Numbered from the stretch's first letter, positions 7,502 through 18,552 are shown. The stretch is DNA of 64,000 nucleotides from Daphnia pulex (GCF_021134715.1 NC_060019.1:2232001-2296000), one strand, 5' to 3'. The notes: generated from the letters alone by a model not told the origin. Program-made: numbers and translations.

Positions 7502-7710
7502 CAGTATCGTCCAAAAAAATCCGAACACCATGGTCTCTTTCTTTATTAAAAAAAAATATTTCTGCATTTTTTTCTTAATTCTAATAAATGAACTTTGTAA
7601 AACAATTAATTCTACACATAATATGAAGTCTTGAAAGTTAAAAACAAAGAATCTACATTAAACTGGGCTTTTGAAAAAGAGGTGCGTTCGGATTTTTTTG
7701 GACGATACTG
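7502..7710. mobile_element. Tc1/mariner-type MITE, 209 bp
   Basis: A single insertion not found in any other unit. Termini are inverted repeats starting CAGTATCGTCCAAAAAAATC, matching for at least 25 bp and about 30 with one or two differences. It is flanked by TA on both sides (7500-7501 and 7711-7712), where empty units read ATCTACATTATG, so the TSD is TA. The interior is A/T-rich with no coding capacity, making it a non-autonomous member. The insertion extends the adjacent minus-strand frame (7653-8024). Confidence 0.92.
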
Positions 7711-8135
7711 TACATTATTACAATGTGAAGATATTCGCAATGCTGTATCCGGAGGAAGTCAACAGAAAGCGGGAAATCAATGATGACTGTGGTTGTTGAA
7801 AAAGGTGCTATAACCCCGAAGAGACTTCTTCTGTAGCCAAACGTCAATGACTGTTGTTTTAGGGAAATGAGAAATGACTTGCTCTGGATGGGGAAGAATT
7901 CCATAAACACCGGAGGGGAATCTATATAGATTACACCTGAACCTGGAACAGTAGCTCCGAACAGTGGAAGAACATCATGTGCGTGCACCCTACGCTGCAA
8001 ATGTTCAGTAGATTTAACAGTCATCAGTTAAAGAAGCCATATCGCGAGTGTGCGCTCTTCATTGGACGCTTTAGTTGGTTAAAGGAGTCATGAGGCGAAG
8101 AAATTGAATTAAAACAACAGTAGTCATTCACCATG

Positions 8136-8209
8136 CGCCCCTAGGTGGGATCGAACCACCAGCCTTCCGGTTAACAGCCGAACGCGCTAGCCAATTGCGC
8201 CACAGAGGC
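8136..8209 (-). tRNA. tRNA-Asn-GTT: tRNA-Asn(GTT), unit A2
   Basis: Intact; position 66 is T, making the last acceptor pair a G-T wobble. Confidence 0.94.
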
Positions 8210-8314
8210 ATGCTGGTTGATTAACGACACACTCGTCAAGATCAACAGGCACACCAAACATTACCTTTTTTTAGTGTGGCCAACGCTAATAAAATGTTTC
8301 AGAAACACTGTGGG

Positions 8315-8387
8315 GCTTCCATAGTGTAGAGGTTATCACGTCCGCTTCACACGCTGAAGGTCCTCAGTTCGATCCTGAGTGGAAGCA
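8315..8387 (+). tRNA. tRNA-Val-CAC: tRNA-Val(CAC), unit A3
   Basis: Anticodon stem TCCGC/GCTGA with one internal mismatch, a variant shared with units A1 and C1. Confidence 0.9.
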
Positions 8388-8617
8388 TCAGTATAACGTT
8401 AGGAAAAAATAATCGTAGGAGAAAAGGAAATGAAATGGAATTAATAACTTGTAATGTATCTTATCTTGATGACAACTAGACTAGAACAAGTAGACATCTG
8501 GAAACTACACACAGACAACCAACCAATCATAGTAAAAGTTATCTCACGGTTCCTGGAAAGGAAAAAATGTCGTCAATAAGACTTGGTTCATTACATTGGA
8601 ATAGAGCGCAATAGTAA

Positions 8618-8690
8618 GCCTGGCTAGCTCAGTCGGTAGAGCATGAGACTCTTAATCTCAGGGTCGGGGGTTCGAGCCCCCCGTTGGGCG
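8618..8690 (+). tRNA. tRNA-Lys-CTT: tRNA-Lys(CTT), unit A3
   Basis: Majority sequence, followed by the GTCAAGTC-type spacer. Confidence 0.97.
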
Positions 8691-8792
8691 TCAAGTCATA
8701 TATTTGCAAATAAATGCAGATGAAAGTTAGAAGTTGGGAGACGATCGTTAGAATTTTGTAATCATTCCAGAATAATTCTATATCGGATTGTA

Positions 8793-8865
8793 GTTTCCAT
8801 AGTGTAGTGGTTATCACGTCGGCCTTACACGCTGAAGGTCCTCAGTTCGATCCTGGGTGGAAACA
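8793..8865 (+). tRNA. tRNA-Val-TAC: tRNA-Val(TAC), unit A3
   Basis: Same body as the Val-AAC genes, but the loop is CTTACAC, so the anticodon is TAC. A single A-to-T change converts the isoacceptor while keeping Val identity. Confidence 0.95.
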
Positions 8866-9383
8866 GGACAATGTATTTTTAGAAAGACTATCAAAAAAGC
8901 ACATTTTGGTTTTTTGAAAAAGCCAAGTATTCATGTTTCTTGTGAAAATGAAATCTACATTATGACAATGTGAAGATATTCGCAATGCTGTATCCGGAGG
9001 AAGTCAACAGAAAGCGGGAAATCAATGATGACTGTGGTTGTTGAAAAAGGTGCTATAACCCCGAAGAGACTTCTTCTGTAGCCAAACGTCAAACGTGACT
9101 GTTGTTTTAGGGAAATGAGAAATGACTTGCTCTGGATGGGGAAGAATTCCATAAACACCGGAGGGGAATCTATATAGATTACACCTGAACCTGGAACAGT
9201 AGCTCCGAACAGTGGAAGAACATCATGTGCGTGCACCCTACGCTGCAAATGTTCAGTAGATTTAACAGTCATCAGTTAAAGAAGCCATATCGCGAGTGTG
9301 CGCTCTTCATTGGACGCTTTAGTTGGTTAAAGGAGTCATGAGGCGAAGAAATTGAATTAAAACAACAGTAGTCATTCACCATG

Positions 9384-9457
9384 CGCCCCTGGGTGGGATC
9401 GAACCACCAGCCTTCCGGTTAACAGCCGAACGCGCTAGCCAATTGCGCCACAGAGGC
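9384..9457 (-). tRNA. tRNA-Asn-GTT: tRNA-Asn(GTT), unit A3
   Basis: Majority sequence, intact target loop. Confidence 0.97.
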
Positions 9458-9562
9458 ATGCTGGTTGATTAACGACACACTCGTCAAGATCAACAGGCAA
9501 ACCAAACATTACCTTTTTTTAGTGTGGCCAACGCTAATAAAATGTTGCAGAAACATTGTGGG

Positions 9563-9635
9563 GCTTCCATAGTGTAGAGGTTATCACGTCGGCTTCACAC
9601 GCTGAAGGTCCTCAGTTCGATCCTGAGTGGAAGCA
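9563..9635 (+). tRNA. tRNA-Val-CAC: tRNA-Val(CAC), unit A4
   Basis: Majority sequence. Confidence 0.97.
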
Positions 9636-9865
9636 TCAGTATAACGTTAGGAAAAAATAATCGTAGGAGAAAAGGAAATGAAATGGAATTAATAACTTGT
9701 AATGTATCTTATCTTGATGACAACTAGACTAGAACAAGTAGACATCTGGAAACTACACACAGACAACCAACCAATCATAGTAAAAGTTATCTCACGGTTC
9801 CTGGAAAGGAAAAAATGTCGTCAATAAGACTTGGTTCATTACATTGGAATAGAGCGCAATAGTAA

Positions 9866-9938
9866 GCCTGGCTAGCTCAGTCGGTAGAGCATGAGACTCT
9901 TAATCTTAGGGTCGGGGGTTCGAGCCCCCCGTTGGGCG
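9866..9938 (+). tRNA. tRNA-Lys-CTT: tRNA-Lys(CTT), unit A4
   Basis: Anticodon stem 3' side is TCTTA, turning one pair into a G-T wobble; otherwise majority. Confidence 0.94.
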
Positions 9939-10036
9939 TCATATATTTGCAAATAAATGCAGATGAAAGTTAGAAGTTGGGAGACGATCGTTAGAATTTT
10001 GTAATCATTCCAGAATAATTCTATAGCGGAATTGTA

Positions 10037-10109
10037 GTTTCCATAGTGTAGTGGTTATCACGTCGGCCTAACACGCTGAAGGTCCTCAGTTCGATCCTGG
10101 GTGGAAACA
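10037..10109 (+). tRNA. tRNA-Val-AAC: tRNA-Val(AAC), unit A4
   Basis: Majority sequence. The upstream GCGGAATTG (one extra A) and downstream AAAAGAGC variants are shared with unit A7, exactly three units away. Confidence 0.97.
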
Positions 10110-10624
10110 GGACAATGTATTTTTAGAAAGACTATCAAAAGAGCACATTTTGGTTTTTTGAAAAAGCCAAGCATTCATGTTTCTTGTGAAAATGAAATCT
10201 ACATTATGACAATGTGAAGATATTCGCAATGCTGTATCCGGAGGAAGTCAACAGAAAGCGGGAAATCAATGATGACTGTGGTTGTTGAAAAAGGTGCTAT
10301 AACCCCGAAGAGACTTCTTCTGTAGCCAAACGTCAATGACTGTTGTTTTAGGGAAATGAGAAATGACTTGCTCTGGATGGGGAAGAATTCCATAAATACC
10401 GGAGGGGAATCTATATAGATTACACCTGAACCTGGAACAGTAGCTCCGAACAGTGGAAGAACATCATGTGCGTGCACCCTACGCTGCAAATGTTCAGTAG
10501 ATTTAACAGTCATCAGTTAAAGAAGCCATATCGCGAGTGTGCGCTCTTCATTGGACGCTTTAGTTGGTTAAAGGAGTCATGAGGCGAAGAAATTGAATTA
10601 AAACAACAGTAGTCATTCACCATG

Positions 10625-10698
10625 CGCCCCTGGGTGGGATCGAACCACCAGCCTTCCGGTTAACAGCCGAACGCGCTAGCCAATTGCGCCACAGAGGC
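10625..10698 (-). tRNA. tRNA-Asn-GTT: tRNA-Asn(GTT), unit A4
   Basis: Majority sequence, intact. Confidence 0.97.
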
Positions 10699-10803
10699 AT
10701 GCTGGTTGATTAACGACACACTCGTCAAGATCAACAGGCAAACCAAACATTACCTTTTTTTAGTGTGGCCAACGCTAATAAAATGTTGCAGAAATATTGT
10801 GGG

Positions 10804-10876
10804 GCTTCCATAGTGTAGAGGTTATCACGTCGGCTTCACACGCTGAAGGTCCTCAGTTCGATCCTGAGTGGAAGCA
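10804..10876 (+). tRNA. tRNA-Val-CAC: tRNA-Val(CAC), unit A5
   Basis: Majority sequence; the trailer begins TGAG instead of TCAG. Confidence 0.97.
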
Positions 10877-11106
10877 TGAGTATAACGTTAGGAAAAAATA
10901 ATCGTCGGAGAAAAGGAAATGAAATGGAATTAATAACTTGTAATGTATCTTATCTTGATGACAACTAGACTAGAACAAGTAGACATCTGGAAACTACACA
11001 CAGACAACCAACCAATCATAGTAAAAGTTATCTCACGCTTCCTGGAAAGAAAAAAATGTCGTCAATAAGACTTGGTTCATTACATTGGAATAGAGCGCAA
11101 TAGTAA

Positions 11107-11179
11107 GCCTGGCTAGCTCAGTCGGTAGAGCATGAGACATTTAATCTCAGTGTCTTGGGTTCGAGCCCCCCGTTGGGCG
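11107..11179 (+). pseudogene. tRNA-Lys-like, probable pseudogene, unit A5
   Basis: The loop is CATTTAA: the invariant T33 is A, and the anticodon would be TTT. The T stem 5' side is TTGGG against CCCCC, with mismatch, and the variable region differs (TGTCT). Several changes cluster in one gene, so loss of function is likely. Confidence 0.75.
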
Positions 11180-11276
11180 TCATATATTTGCAAATAAATG
11201 CAGATGAAAGTTAGAAGTTGGGAGACGATCGTTAGAATTTTGTAATCATTCCAGAATAATTCTATAGCGGATTGTA

Positions 11277-11349
11277 GTTTCCATAGTGTAGTGGTTATCA
11301 CGTCGGCCTAACACGCTGAAGGTCCTCAGTTCGATCCTGGGTGGAAACA
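11277..11349 (+). tRNA. tRNA-Val-AAC: tRNA-Val(AAC), unit A5
   Basis: Majority sequence; the terminator context is CTATTTTTAG, as in A6 and A11. Confidence 0.97.
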
Positions 11350-11867
11350 GGACAATCTATTTTTAGAAAGACTATCAAAAAAGCACATTTTGGTTTTTTG
11401 AAAAAGCCAAGCATTCATGTTTCTTGTGAAAATGAAATCTACATTATGACAATGTGAAGATATTCGCAATGCTGTATCCGGAGGAAGTCAACAGAAAGCG
11501 GGAAATCAATGATGACTGTGGTTGTTGAAAAAGGTGCTATAACCCCGAAGAGACTTCTTCTGTAGCCAAACGTCAATGACTGTTGTTTTAGGGAAATGAG
11601 AAATGACTTGCTCTGGATGGGGAAGAATTCCATAAACACCGGAGGGGAATCTATATAGATTACACCTGAACCTGGAACAGTAGCTCCGAACAGTGGAAGA
11701 ACATCATGTGCGTGCACCCTTCGCTGCAAATGTTCAGTAGATTTAACAGTCATCAGTTAAAGAAGCAATATCGCGAGTGTGCGCTCTTCATTAGACGCTT
11801 TAGTTGGTTAAAGGAGTCATGAGGCGAAGAAATTGAATTAAAACAACAGTAGTAGTCGTTCACCATG

Positions 11868-11941
11868 CGCCCCTGGGTGGGATCGAACCACCAGCCTTCC
11901 GGTTAACAGCCGAACGCGCTAGCCAATTGCGCCACAGAGGC
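11868..11941 (-). tRNA. tRNA-Asn-GTT: tRNA-Asn(GTT), unit A5
   Basis: Intact. The trailer variant AGTAGTAGTCGTTC is shared with the interrupted gene of unit A11. Confidence 0.97.
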
Positions 11942-12046
11942 ATGCTGGTTGATTAACGACACACTCGTCAAGATCAACAGGCAAACCAAACATTACCTTT
12001 TTTTAGTGTGGCCAACGCTAATAAAATGTTGCAGAAACATTGTGGG

Positions 12047-12119
12047 GCTTCCATAGTGTAGAGGTTATCACGTCGGCTTCACACGCTGAAGGTCCTCAGT
12101 TCGATCCTGAGTGGAAGCA
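12047..12119 (+). tRNA. tRNA-Val-CAC: tRNA-Val(CAC), unit A6
   Basis: Majority sequence. Confidence 0.97.
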
Positions 12120-12349
12120 TCAGTATAACGTTAGGAAAAAATAATCGTAGGAGAAAAGGAAATGAAATGGAATTAATAACTTGTAATGTATCTTATCTTG
12201 ATGACAACTAGACTAGAACAAGTAGACATCTGGAAACTACACACAGACAACCAACCAATCATAGTAAAAGTTATCTCACGCTTCCTGGAAAGGAAAAAAT
12301 GTCGTCAATAAGACTTGGTTCATTACATTGGAATAGAGCGCAATAGTAA

Positions 12350-12422
12350 GCCTGGCTAGCTCAGTCGGTAGAGCATGAGACACTTAATCTCAGGGTCGGG
12401 GGTTCGAGCCCCCCGTTGGGCG
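12350..12422 (+). tRNA. tRNA-Lys-CTT: tRNA-Lys(CTT), unit A6, T33 replaced
   Basis: The loop is CACTTAA, so the near-invariant T33 is A. All stems are intact. Function is doubtful because U33 shapes the anticodon turn. Confidence 0.75.
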
Positions 12423-12519
12423 TCATATATTTGCAAATAAATGCAGATGAAAGTTAGAAGTTGGGAGACGATCGTTAGAATTTTGTAATCATTCCAGAAT
12501 AATTCTATAGCGGATTGTA

Positions 12520-12592
12520 GTTTCCATAGTGTAGTGGTTATCACGTCGGCCTAACACGCTGAAGGTCCTCAGTTCGATCCTGGGTGGAAACA
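12520..12592 (+). tRNA. tRNA-Val-AAC: tRNA-Val(AAC), unit A6
   Basis: Majority sequence. Confidence 0.97.
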
Positions 12593-13107
12593 GGACAATC
12601 TATTTTTAGAAAGACTATCAAAAAAGCACATTTTGGTTTTTTGAAAAAGCCAAGCATTCATGTTTCTTGTGAAAATGAAATCTACATTATGACAATGTGA
12701 AGATATTCGCAATGCTGTATCCGGAGGAAGTCAACAGAAAGCGGGAAATCAATGATGACTGTGGTTGTTGAAAAAGGTGCTATAACCCCGAAGAGACTTC
12801 TTCTGTAGCCAAACGTCAATGACTGTTGTTTTAGGGAAATGAGAAATGACTTGCTCTGGATGGGGAAGAATTCCATAAATACCGGAGGGGAATCTATATA
12901 GATTACACCTGAACCTGGAACAGTAGCTCCGAACAGTGGAAGAACATCATGTGCGTGCACCCTACGCTGCAAATGTTCAGTAGATTTAACAGTCATCAGT
13001 TAAAGAAGCCATATCGCGAGTGTGCGCTCTTCATTGGACGCTTTAGTTGGTTAAAGGAGTCATGAGGCGAAGAAATTGAATTAAAACAACAGTAGTCATT
13101 CACCATG

Positions 13108-13181
13108 CGCCCCTGGGTGGGATCGAACCACCAGCCTTCCGGTTAACAGCCGAACGCGCTAGCCAATTGCGCCACAGAGGC
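13108..13181 (-). tRNA. tRNA-Asn-GTT: tRNA-Asn(GTT), unit A6
   Basis: Majority sequence, intact. Confidence 0.97.
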
Positions 13182-13286
13182 ATGCTGGTTGATTAACGAC
13201 ACACTCGTCAAGATCAACAGGCAAACCAAACATTACCTTTTTTTAGTGTGGCCAACGCTAATAAAATGTTGCAGAAACATTGTGGG

Positions 13287-13359
13287 GCTTCCATAGTGTA
13301 GAGGTTATCACGTCGGCTTCACACGCTGAAGGTCCTCAGTTCGATCCTGAGTGGAAGCA
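13287..13359 (+). tRNA. tRNA-Val-CAC: tRNA-Val(CAC), unit A7
   Basis: Majority sequence. Confidence 0.97.
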
Positions 13360-13589
13360 TCAGTATAACGTTAGGAAAAAATAATCGTAGGAGAAAAGGA
13401 AATGAAATGGAATTAATAACTTGTAATGTATCTTATCTTGATGACAACTAGACTAGAACAAGTAGACATCTGGAAACTACACACAGACAACCAACCAATC
13501 ATAGTAAAAGTTATCTCACGGTTCCTGGAAAGGAAAAAATGTCGTCAATAAGACTTGGTTCATTACATTGGAATAGAGCGCAATAGTAA

Positions 13590-13662
13590 GCCTGGCTAGC
13601 TCAGTCGGTAGAGCATGAGACTCTTAATCTCAGGGTCGGGGGTTCGAGCCCCCCGTTGGGCG
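13590..13662 (+). tRNA. tRNA-Lys-CTT: tRNA-Lys(CTT), unit A7
   Basis: Majority sequence. Confidence 0.97.
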
Positions 13663-13760
13663 TCATATATTTGCAAATAAATGCAGATGAAAGTTAGAAG
13701 TTGGGAGACGATCGTTAGAATTTTGTAATCATTCCAGAATAATTCTATAGCGGAATTGTA

Positions 13761-13833
13761 GTTTCCATAGTGTAGTGGTTATCACGTCGGCCTAACACGC
13801 TGAAGGTCCTCAGTTCGATCCTGGGTGGAAACA
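13761..13833 (+). tRNA. tRNA-Val-AAC: tRNA-Val(AAC), unit A7
   Basis: Majority sequence; flanking variants match unit A4. Confidence 0.97.
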
Positions 13834-14351
13834 GGACAATGTATTTTTAGAAAGACTATCAAAAGAGCACATTTTGGTTTTTTGAAAAAGCCAAGCATTC
13901 ATGTTTCTTGTGAAAATGAAATCTACATTATGACAATGTGAAGATATTCGCAATGCTGTATCCGGAGGAAGTCAACAGAAAGCGGGAAATCAATGATGAC
14001 TGTGGTTGTTGAAAAAGGTGCTATAACCCCGAAGAGACTTCTTCTGTAGCCAAACGTCAATGACTGTTGTTTTAGGGAAATGAGAAATGACTTGCTCTGG
14101 ATGGGGAAGAATTCCATAAACACCGGAGGGGAATCTATATAGATTACACCTGAACCTGGAACAGTAGCTCCGAACAGTGGAAGAACATCATGTGCGTGCA
14201 CCCTTCGCTGCAAATGTTCAGTAGATTTAACAGTCATCAGTTAAAGAAGCAATATCGCGAGTGTGCGCTCTTCATTGGACGCTTTAGTTGGTTAAAGGAG
14301 TCATGAGGCGAAGAAATTGAATTAAAACAACAGTAGTAGTCATTCACCAAG

Positions 14352-14425
14352 CGCCCCTGGGTGGGATCGAACCACCAGCCTTCCGGTTAACAGCCGAACG
14401 CGCTAGCCAATTGCGCCACAGAGGC
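14352..14425 (-). tRNA. tRNA-Asn-GTT: tRNA-Asn(GTT), unit A7
   Basis: Majority sequence; the base two past the 3' end differs from other units, with no effect on the tRNA body. Confidence 0.97.
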
Positions 14426-14530
14426 ATGCTGGTTGATTAACGACACACTCGTCAAGATCAACAGGCAAACCAAACATTACCTTTTTTTAGTGTGGCCAAC
14501 GCTAATAAAATGTTGCAGAAACATTATGGG

Positions 14531-14603
14531 GCTTCCATAGTGTAGAGGTTATCACGTTGGCTTCACACGCTGAAGGTCCTCAGTTCGATCCTGAGTGGAA
14601 GCA
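14531..14603 (+). tRNA. tRNA-Val-CAC: tRNA-Val(CAC), unit A8
   Basis: Anticodon stem TTGGC/GCTGA: one C-G pair becomes a T-G wobble. Confidence 0.94.
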
Positions 14604-14832
14604 TCAGTATAACGTTAGGAAAAATAATCGTAGGAGAAAAGGAAATGAAATGGAATTAATAACTTGTAATGTATCTTATCTTGATGACAACTAGACTAGA
14701 ACAAGTAGACATCTGGAAACTACACACAGACAACCAACCAATCATAGTAAAAGTTATCTCACGGTTCCTGGAAAGGAAAAAATGTCGTCAATAAGACTTG
14801 GTTCATTACATTGGAATAGAGCGCAATAGTAA

Positions 14833-14905
14833 GCCTGGCTAGCTCAGTCGGTAGAGCATGAGACTCTTAATCTCAGGGTCGGGGGTTCGATCCCCCCGTT
14901 GGGCG
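14833..14905 (+). tRNA. tRNA-Lys-CTT: tRNA-Lys(CTT), unit A8
   Basis: The T loop is TTCGATC instead of TTCGAGC, which fits the B-box consensus; otherwise majority. Confidence 0.96.
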
Positions 14906-15002
14906 TCATATATTTACAAATAAATGCAGATGAAAGTTAGAAGTTGGGAGACGATCGTTAGAATTTTGTAATCATTCCAGAATAATTCTATAGCGGATTG
15001 TA

Positions 15003-15075
15003 GTTTCCATAGTGTAGTGGTTATCACGTCGGCCTAACACGCTGAAGGTCCTCAGTTCGATCCTGGGTGGAAACA
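15003..15075 (+). tRNA. tRNA-Val-AAC: tRNA-Val(AAC), unit A8
   Basis: Majority sequence. Confidence 0.97.
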
Positions 15076-15590
15076 GGACAATGTATTTTTAGAAAGACTA
15101 TCAAAAAAGCACATTTTGGTTTTTTGAAAAAGCCAAGCATTCATGTTTCTTGTGAAAATGAAATCTACATTATGACAATGTGAAGATATTCGCAATGCTG
15201 TATCCGGAGGAAGTCAACAGAAAGCGGGAAATCAATGATGACTGTGGTTGTTGAAAAAGGTGCTATAACCCCGAAGAGACTTCTTCTGTAGCCAAACGTC
15301 AATGACTGTTGTTTTAGGGAAATGAGAAATGACTTGCTCTGGATGGGGAAGAATTCCATAAACACCGGAGGGGAATCTATATAGATTACACCTGAACCTG
15401 GAACAGTAGCTCCGAACAGTGGAAGAACATCATGTGCGTGCACCCTACGCTGCAAATGTTCAGTAGATTTAACAGTCATCAGTTAAAGAAGCCATATCGC
15501 GAGTGTGCGCTCTTCATTGGACGCTTTAGTTGGTTAAAGGAGTCATGAGGCGAAGAAATTGAATTAAAACAACAGTAGTCATTCACCATG

Positions 15591-15664
15591 CGCCCCTGGG
15601 TGGGATCGAACCACCAGCCTTCCGGTTAACAGCCGAACGCGCTAGCCAATTGCGCCACAGAGGC
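15591..15664 (-). tRNA. tRNA-Asn-GTT: tRNA-Asn(GTT), unit A8
   Basis: Majority sequence, intact. Confidence 0.97.
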
Positions 15665-15769
15665 ATGCTGGTTGATTAACGACACACTCGTCAATATCAA
15701 CAGGCAAACCAAACATTACCTTTTTTTAGTGTGGCCAACGCTAATAAAATGTTGCAGAAACATTGTGGG

Positions 15770-15842
15770 GCTTCCATAGTGTAGAGGTTATCACGTCGGC
15801 TTCACACGCTGAAGGTCCTCAGTTCGATCCTGAGTGGAAGCA
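15770..15842 (+). tRNA. tRNA-Val-CAC: tRNA-Val(CAC), unit A9
   Basis: Majority sequence. Confidence 0.97.
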
Positions 15843-16072
15843 TCAGTATAACGTTAGGAAAAAATAATCGTAGGAGAAAAGGAAATGAAATGGAATTAAT
15901 AACTTGTAATGTATCTTATCTTGATGACAACTAGACTAGAACAAGTAGACATCTGGAAACTACACACAGACAACCAACCAATCATAGTAAAAGTTATCTC
16001 ACGGTTCCTGGAAAGGAAAAAATGTCGTCAATAAGACTTGGTTCATTACATTGGAATAGAGCGCAATACTAA

Positions 16073-16145
16073 GCCTGGCTAGCTCAGTCGGTAGAGCATG
16101 AGACTCTTAATCTCAGGGTCGGGGGTTCAAGCCCCCCGTTGGGCG
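16073..16145 (+). tRNA. tRNA-Lys-CTT: tRNA-Lys(CTT), unit A9
   Basis: The T loop is TTCAAGC, a common natural variant at position 57. Confidence 0.96.
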
Positions 16146-16242
16146 TCATATATTTGCAAATAAATGCAGATGAAAGTTAGAAGTTGGGAGACTATCGTTA
16201 GAATTTTGTAATCATTCCAGAATAATTCTATAGAGGATTGTA

Positions 16243-16315
16243 GTTTCCATAGTGTAGTGGTTATCACGTCGGCCTAACACGCTGAAGATCCTCAGTTCGA
16301 TCCTGGGTGGAAACA
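16243..16315 (+). tRNA. tRNA-Val-AAC: tRNA-Val(AAC), unit A9
   Basis: One G-to-A change in the variable loop; stems intact. Confidence 0.96.
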
Positions 16316-16830
16316 GGACAATGTATTTTTAGAAAGACTATCAAAAAAGCACATTTTGGTTTTTTGAAAAAGCCAAGCATTCATGTTTCTTGTGAAAATG
16401 AAATCTACATTATGACAATGTGAAGATATTCGCAATGCTGTATCCGGAGGAAGTCAACAGAAAGCGGGAAATCAATGATGACTGTGGTTGTTGAAAAAGG
16501 TGCTATAACCCCGAAGAGACTTCTTCTGTAGCCAAACGTCAATGACTGTTGTTTTAGGGAAATGAGAAATGACTTGCTCTGGATGGGGAAGAATTCCATA
16601 AACACCGGAGGGGAATCTATATAGATTACACCTGAACCTGGAACAGTAGCTCCGAACAGTGGAAGAACATCATGTGCGTGCACCCTACGCTGCAAATGTT
16701 CAGTAGATTTAACAGTCATCAGTTAAAGAAGCCATATCGCGAGTGTGCGCTCTTCATTGGACGCTTTAGTTGGTTAAAGGAGTCATGAGGCAAAGAAATT
16801 GAATTAAAACAACAGTAGTCATTCACCATG

Positions 16831-16904
16831 CGCCCCTGGGTGGGATCGAACCACCAGCCTTCCGGTTAACAGCCGAACGCGCTAGCCAATTGCGCCACAG
16901 AGGC
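16831..16904 (-). tRNA. tRNA-Asn-GTT: tRNA-Asn(GTT), unit A9
   Basis: Majority sequence, intact. Confidence 0.97.
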
Positions 16905-17009
16905 ATGCTAGATGATTAACGACACACTCGTCAAGATCAACAGGCAAACCAAACATTACCTTTTTTTAGTGTGGCCAACGCTAATAAAATGTTGCAGAAA
17001 CATTGTGGG

Positions 17010-17082
17010 GCTTCCATAGTGTAGAGGTTATCACGTCGGCTTCACACGCTGAAAGTCCTCAGTTCGATCCTGAGTGGAAGCA
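17010..17082 (+). tRNA. tRNA-Val-CAC: tRNA-Val(CAC), unit A10
   Basis: One G-to-A change in the variable loop (GAAAGTCC); stems intact. Confidence 0.96.
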
Positions 17083-17312
17083 TCAGTATAACGTTAGGAA
17101 AAAATAATCGTAGGAGAAAAGGAAATGAAATGGAATTAATAACTTGTAATGTATCTTATCTTGATGACAACTAGACTAGAACAAGTAGACATCTGGAAAC
17201 TACACACAGACAACCAACCAATCATAGTAAAAGTTATCTCACGGTTCCTGGAAAGGAAAAAATGTCGTCAATAAGACTTGGTTCATTACATTGGAATAGA
17301 GCGCAATAGTAA

Positions 17313-17385
17313 GCCTGGCTAGCTTAGTCGGTAGAGCATGAGACTCTTAATCTCAGGGTCGGGGGTTCGAGCCCCCCGTTGGGCG
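17313..17385 (+). tRNA. tRNA-Lys-CTT: tRNA-Lys(CTT), unit A10
   Basis: D stem 5' side is GCTT rather than GCTC, giving a wobble pair and a slightly weaker A box. Confidence 0.93.
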
Positions 17386-17482
17386 TCATATATTTGCAAA
17401 TAAATGCAGATGAAAGTTAGAAGTTGGGAGACGATCGTTAGAATTTTGTAATCATTCCAGAATAATTCTATAGCGGATTGTA

Positions 17483-17555
17483 GTTTCCATAGTGTAGTGG
17501 TTATCACGTCGGCCTAACACGCTGAAGGTCCTCGGTTCGATCCTGGGTGGAAACA
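17483..17555 (+). tRNA. tRNA-Val-AAC: tRNA-Val(AAC), unit A10
   Basis: T stem CTCGG/CTGGG: one A-T pair becomes a G-T wobble. Confidence 0.95.
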
Positions 17556-17644
17556 GGACAATGTATTTTTAGAAAGACTATCAAAAAAACACATTTTGGT
17601 TTTTTGAAAAAGCCAAGCATTCATGTTTCTTGTGAAAATGAAAT

Positions 17645-17959
17645 CTACATTATGACAATGTGAAGATATTCGCAATGCTGTATCCGGAGGAAGTCAACAG
17701 AAAGCGGGAAATCAATGATGACTGTGGTTGTTGAAAAAGGTGCTATAACCCCGAAGAGACTTCTTCTGTAGCCAAACGTCAATGACTGTTGTTTTAGGGA
17801 AATGAGAAATTACTTGCTCTGGATGGGGAAGAATTCCATAAAAACCGGAGGGGAATCTATATAGATTACACCTGAACCTGGAACAGTAGCCCCGAACAGT
17901 GGAAGAACATCATGTGCGTACACCCTACGCTGCAAATGTTCAGTAGATTTAACAGTCAT
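17645..17959 (-). pseudogene. spacer frame of unit A10, interrupted by a stop
   Basis: The counterpart of the 104-codon open frame. A TCA serine codon in the SKSFLI stretch reads TAA here (G-to-T in GAGAAATTACTTG on the + strand). It is the only one of 23 copies in the window that is closed. Confidence 0.6.
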
Positions 17960-18070
17960 CAGTTAAAGAAGCCATATCGCGAGTGTGCGCTCTTCATTGG
18001 ACGCTTTAGTTGGTTAAAGGAGTCATGAGGCGAAGAAATTGAATTAAAACAACAGTAGTCATTCACCATG

Positions 18071-18144
18071 CGCCCCTGGGTGGGATCGAACCACCAGCCT
18101 TCCGGTTAACAGCCGAACGCGCTAGCCAATTGCGCCACAGAGGC
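18071..18144 (-). tRNA. tRNA-Asn-GTT: tRNA-Asn(GTT), unit A10
   Basis: Majority sequence, intact. Confidence 0.97.
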
Positions 18145-18249
18145 ATGCTGGTTGATTAACGACACACTCGTCAAGATCAACAGGCAAACCAAACATTACC
18201 TTTTTTTAGTGTGGCCAACGCTAATAAAATGTTGCAGAAACATTGTGGG

Positions 18250-18322
18250 GCTTCCATAGTGTAGAGGTTATCACGTCGGCTTCACACACTGAAGGTCCTC
18301 AGTTCGATCCTGAGTGGAAGCA
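18250..18322 (+). tRNA. tRNA-Val-CAC: tRNA-Val(CAC), unit A11
   Basis: The anticodon stem closing base G39 is A (ACTGA), a C-A mismatch next to the loop. Confidence 0.88.
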
Positions 18323-18552
18323 TCAGTATAACGTTAGGAAAAAATAATCGTAGGAGAAAAGGAAATGAAATGGAATTAAAAACTTGTAATGTATCTTATC
18401 TTGATGACAACTAGACTAGAACAAGTAGACATCTGGAAACTACACACAGACAACCAACCAATCATAGTAAAAGTTATCTCACGGTTCCTGGAAAGGAAAA
18501 AATGTCGTCAATAAGACTTGGTTCATTACATTGGAATAGAGCGCAATACTAA

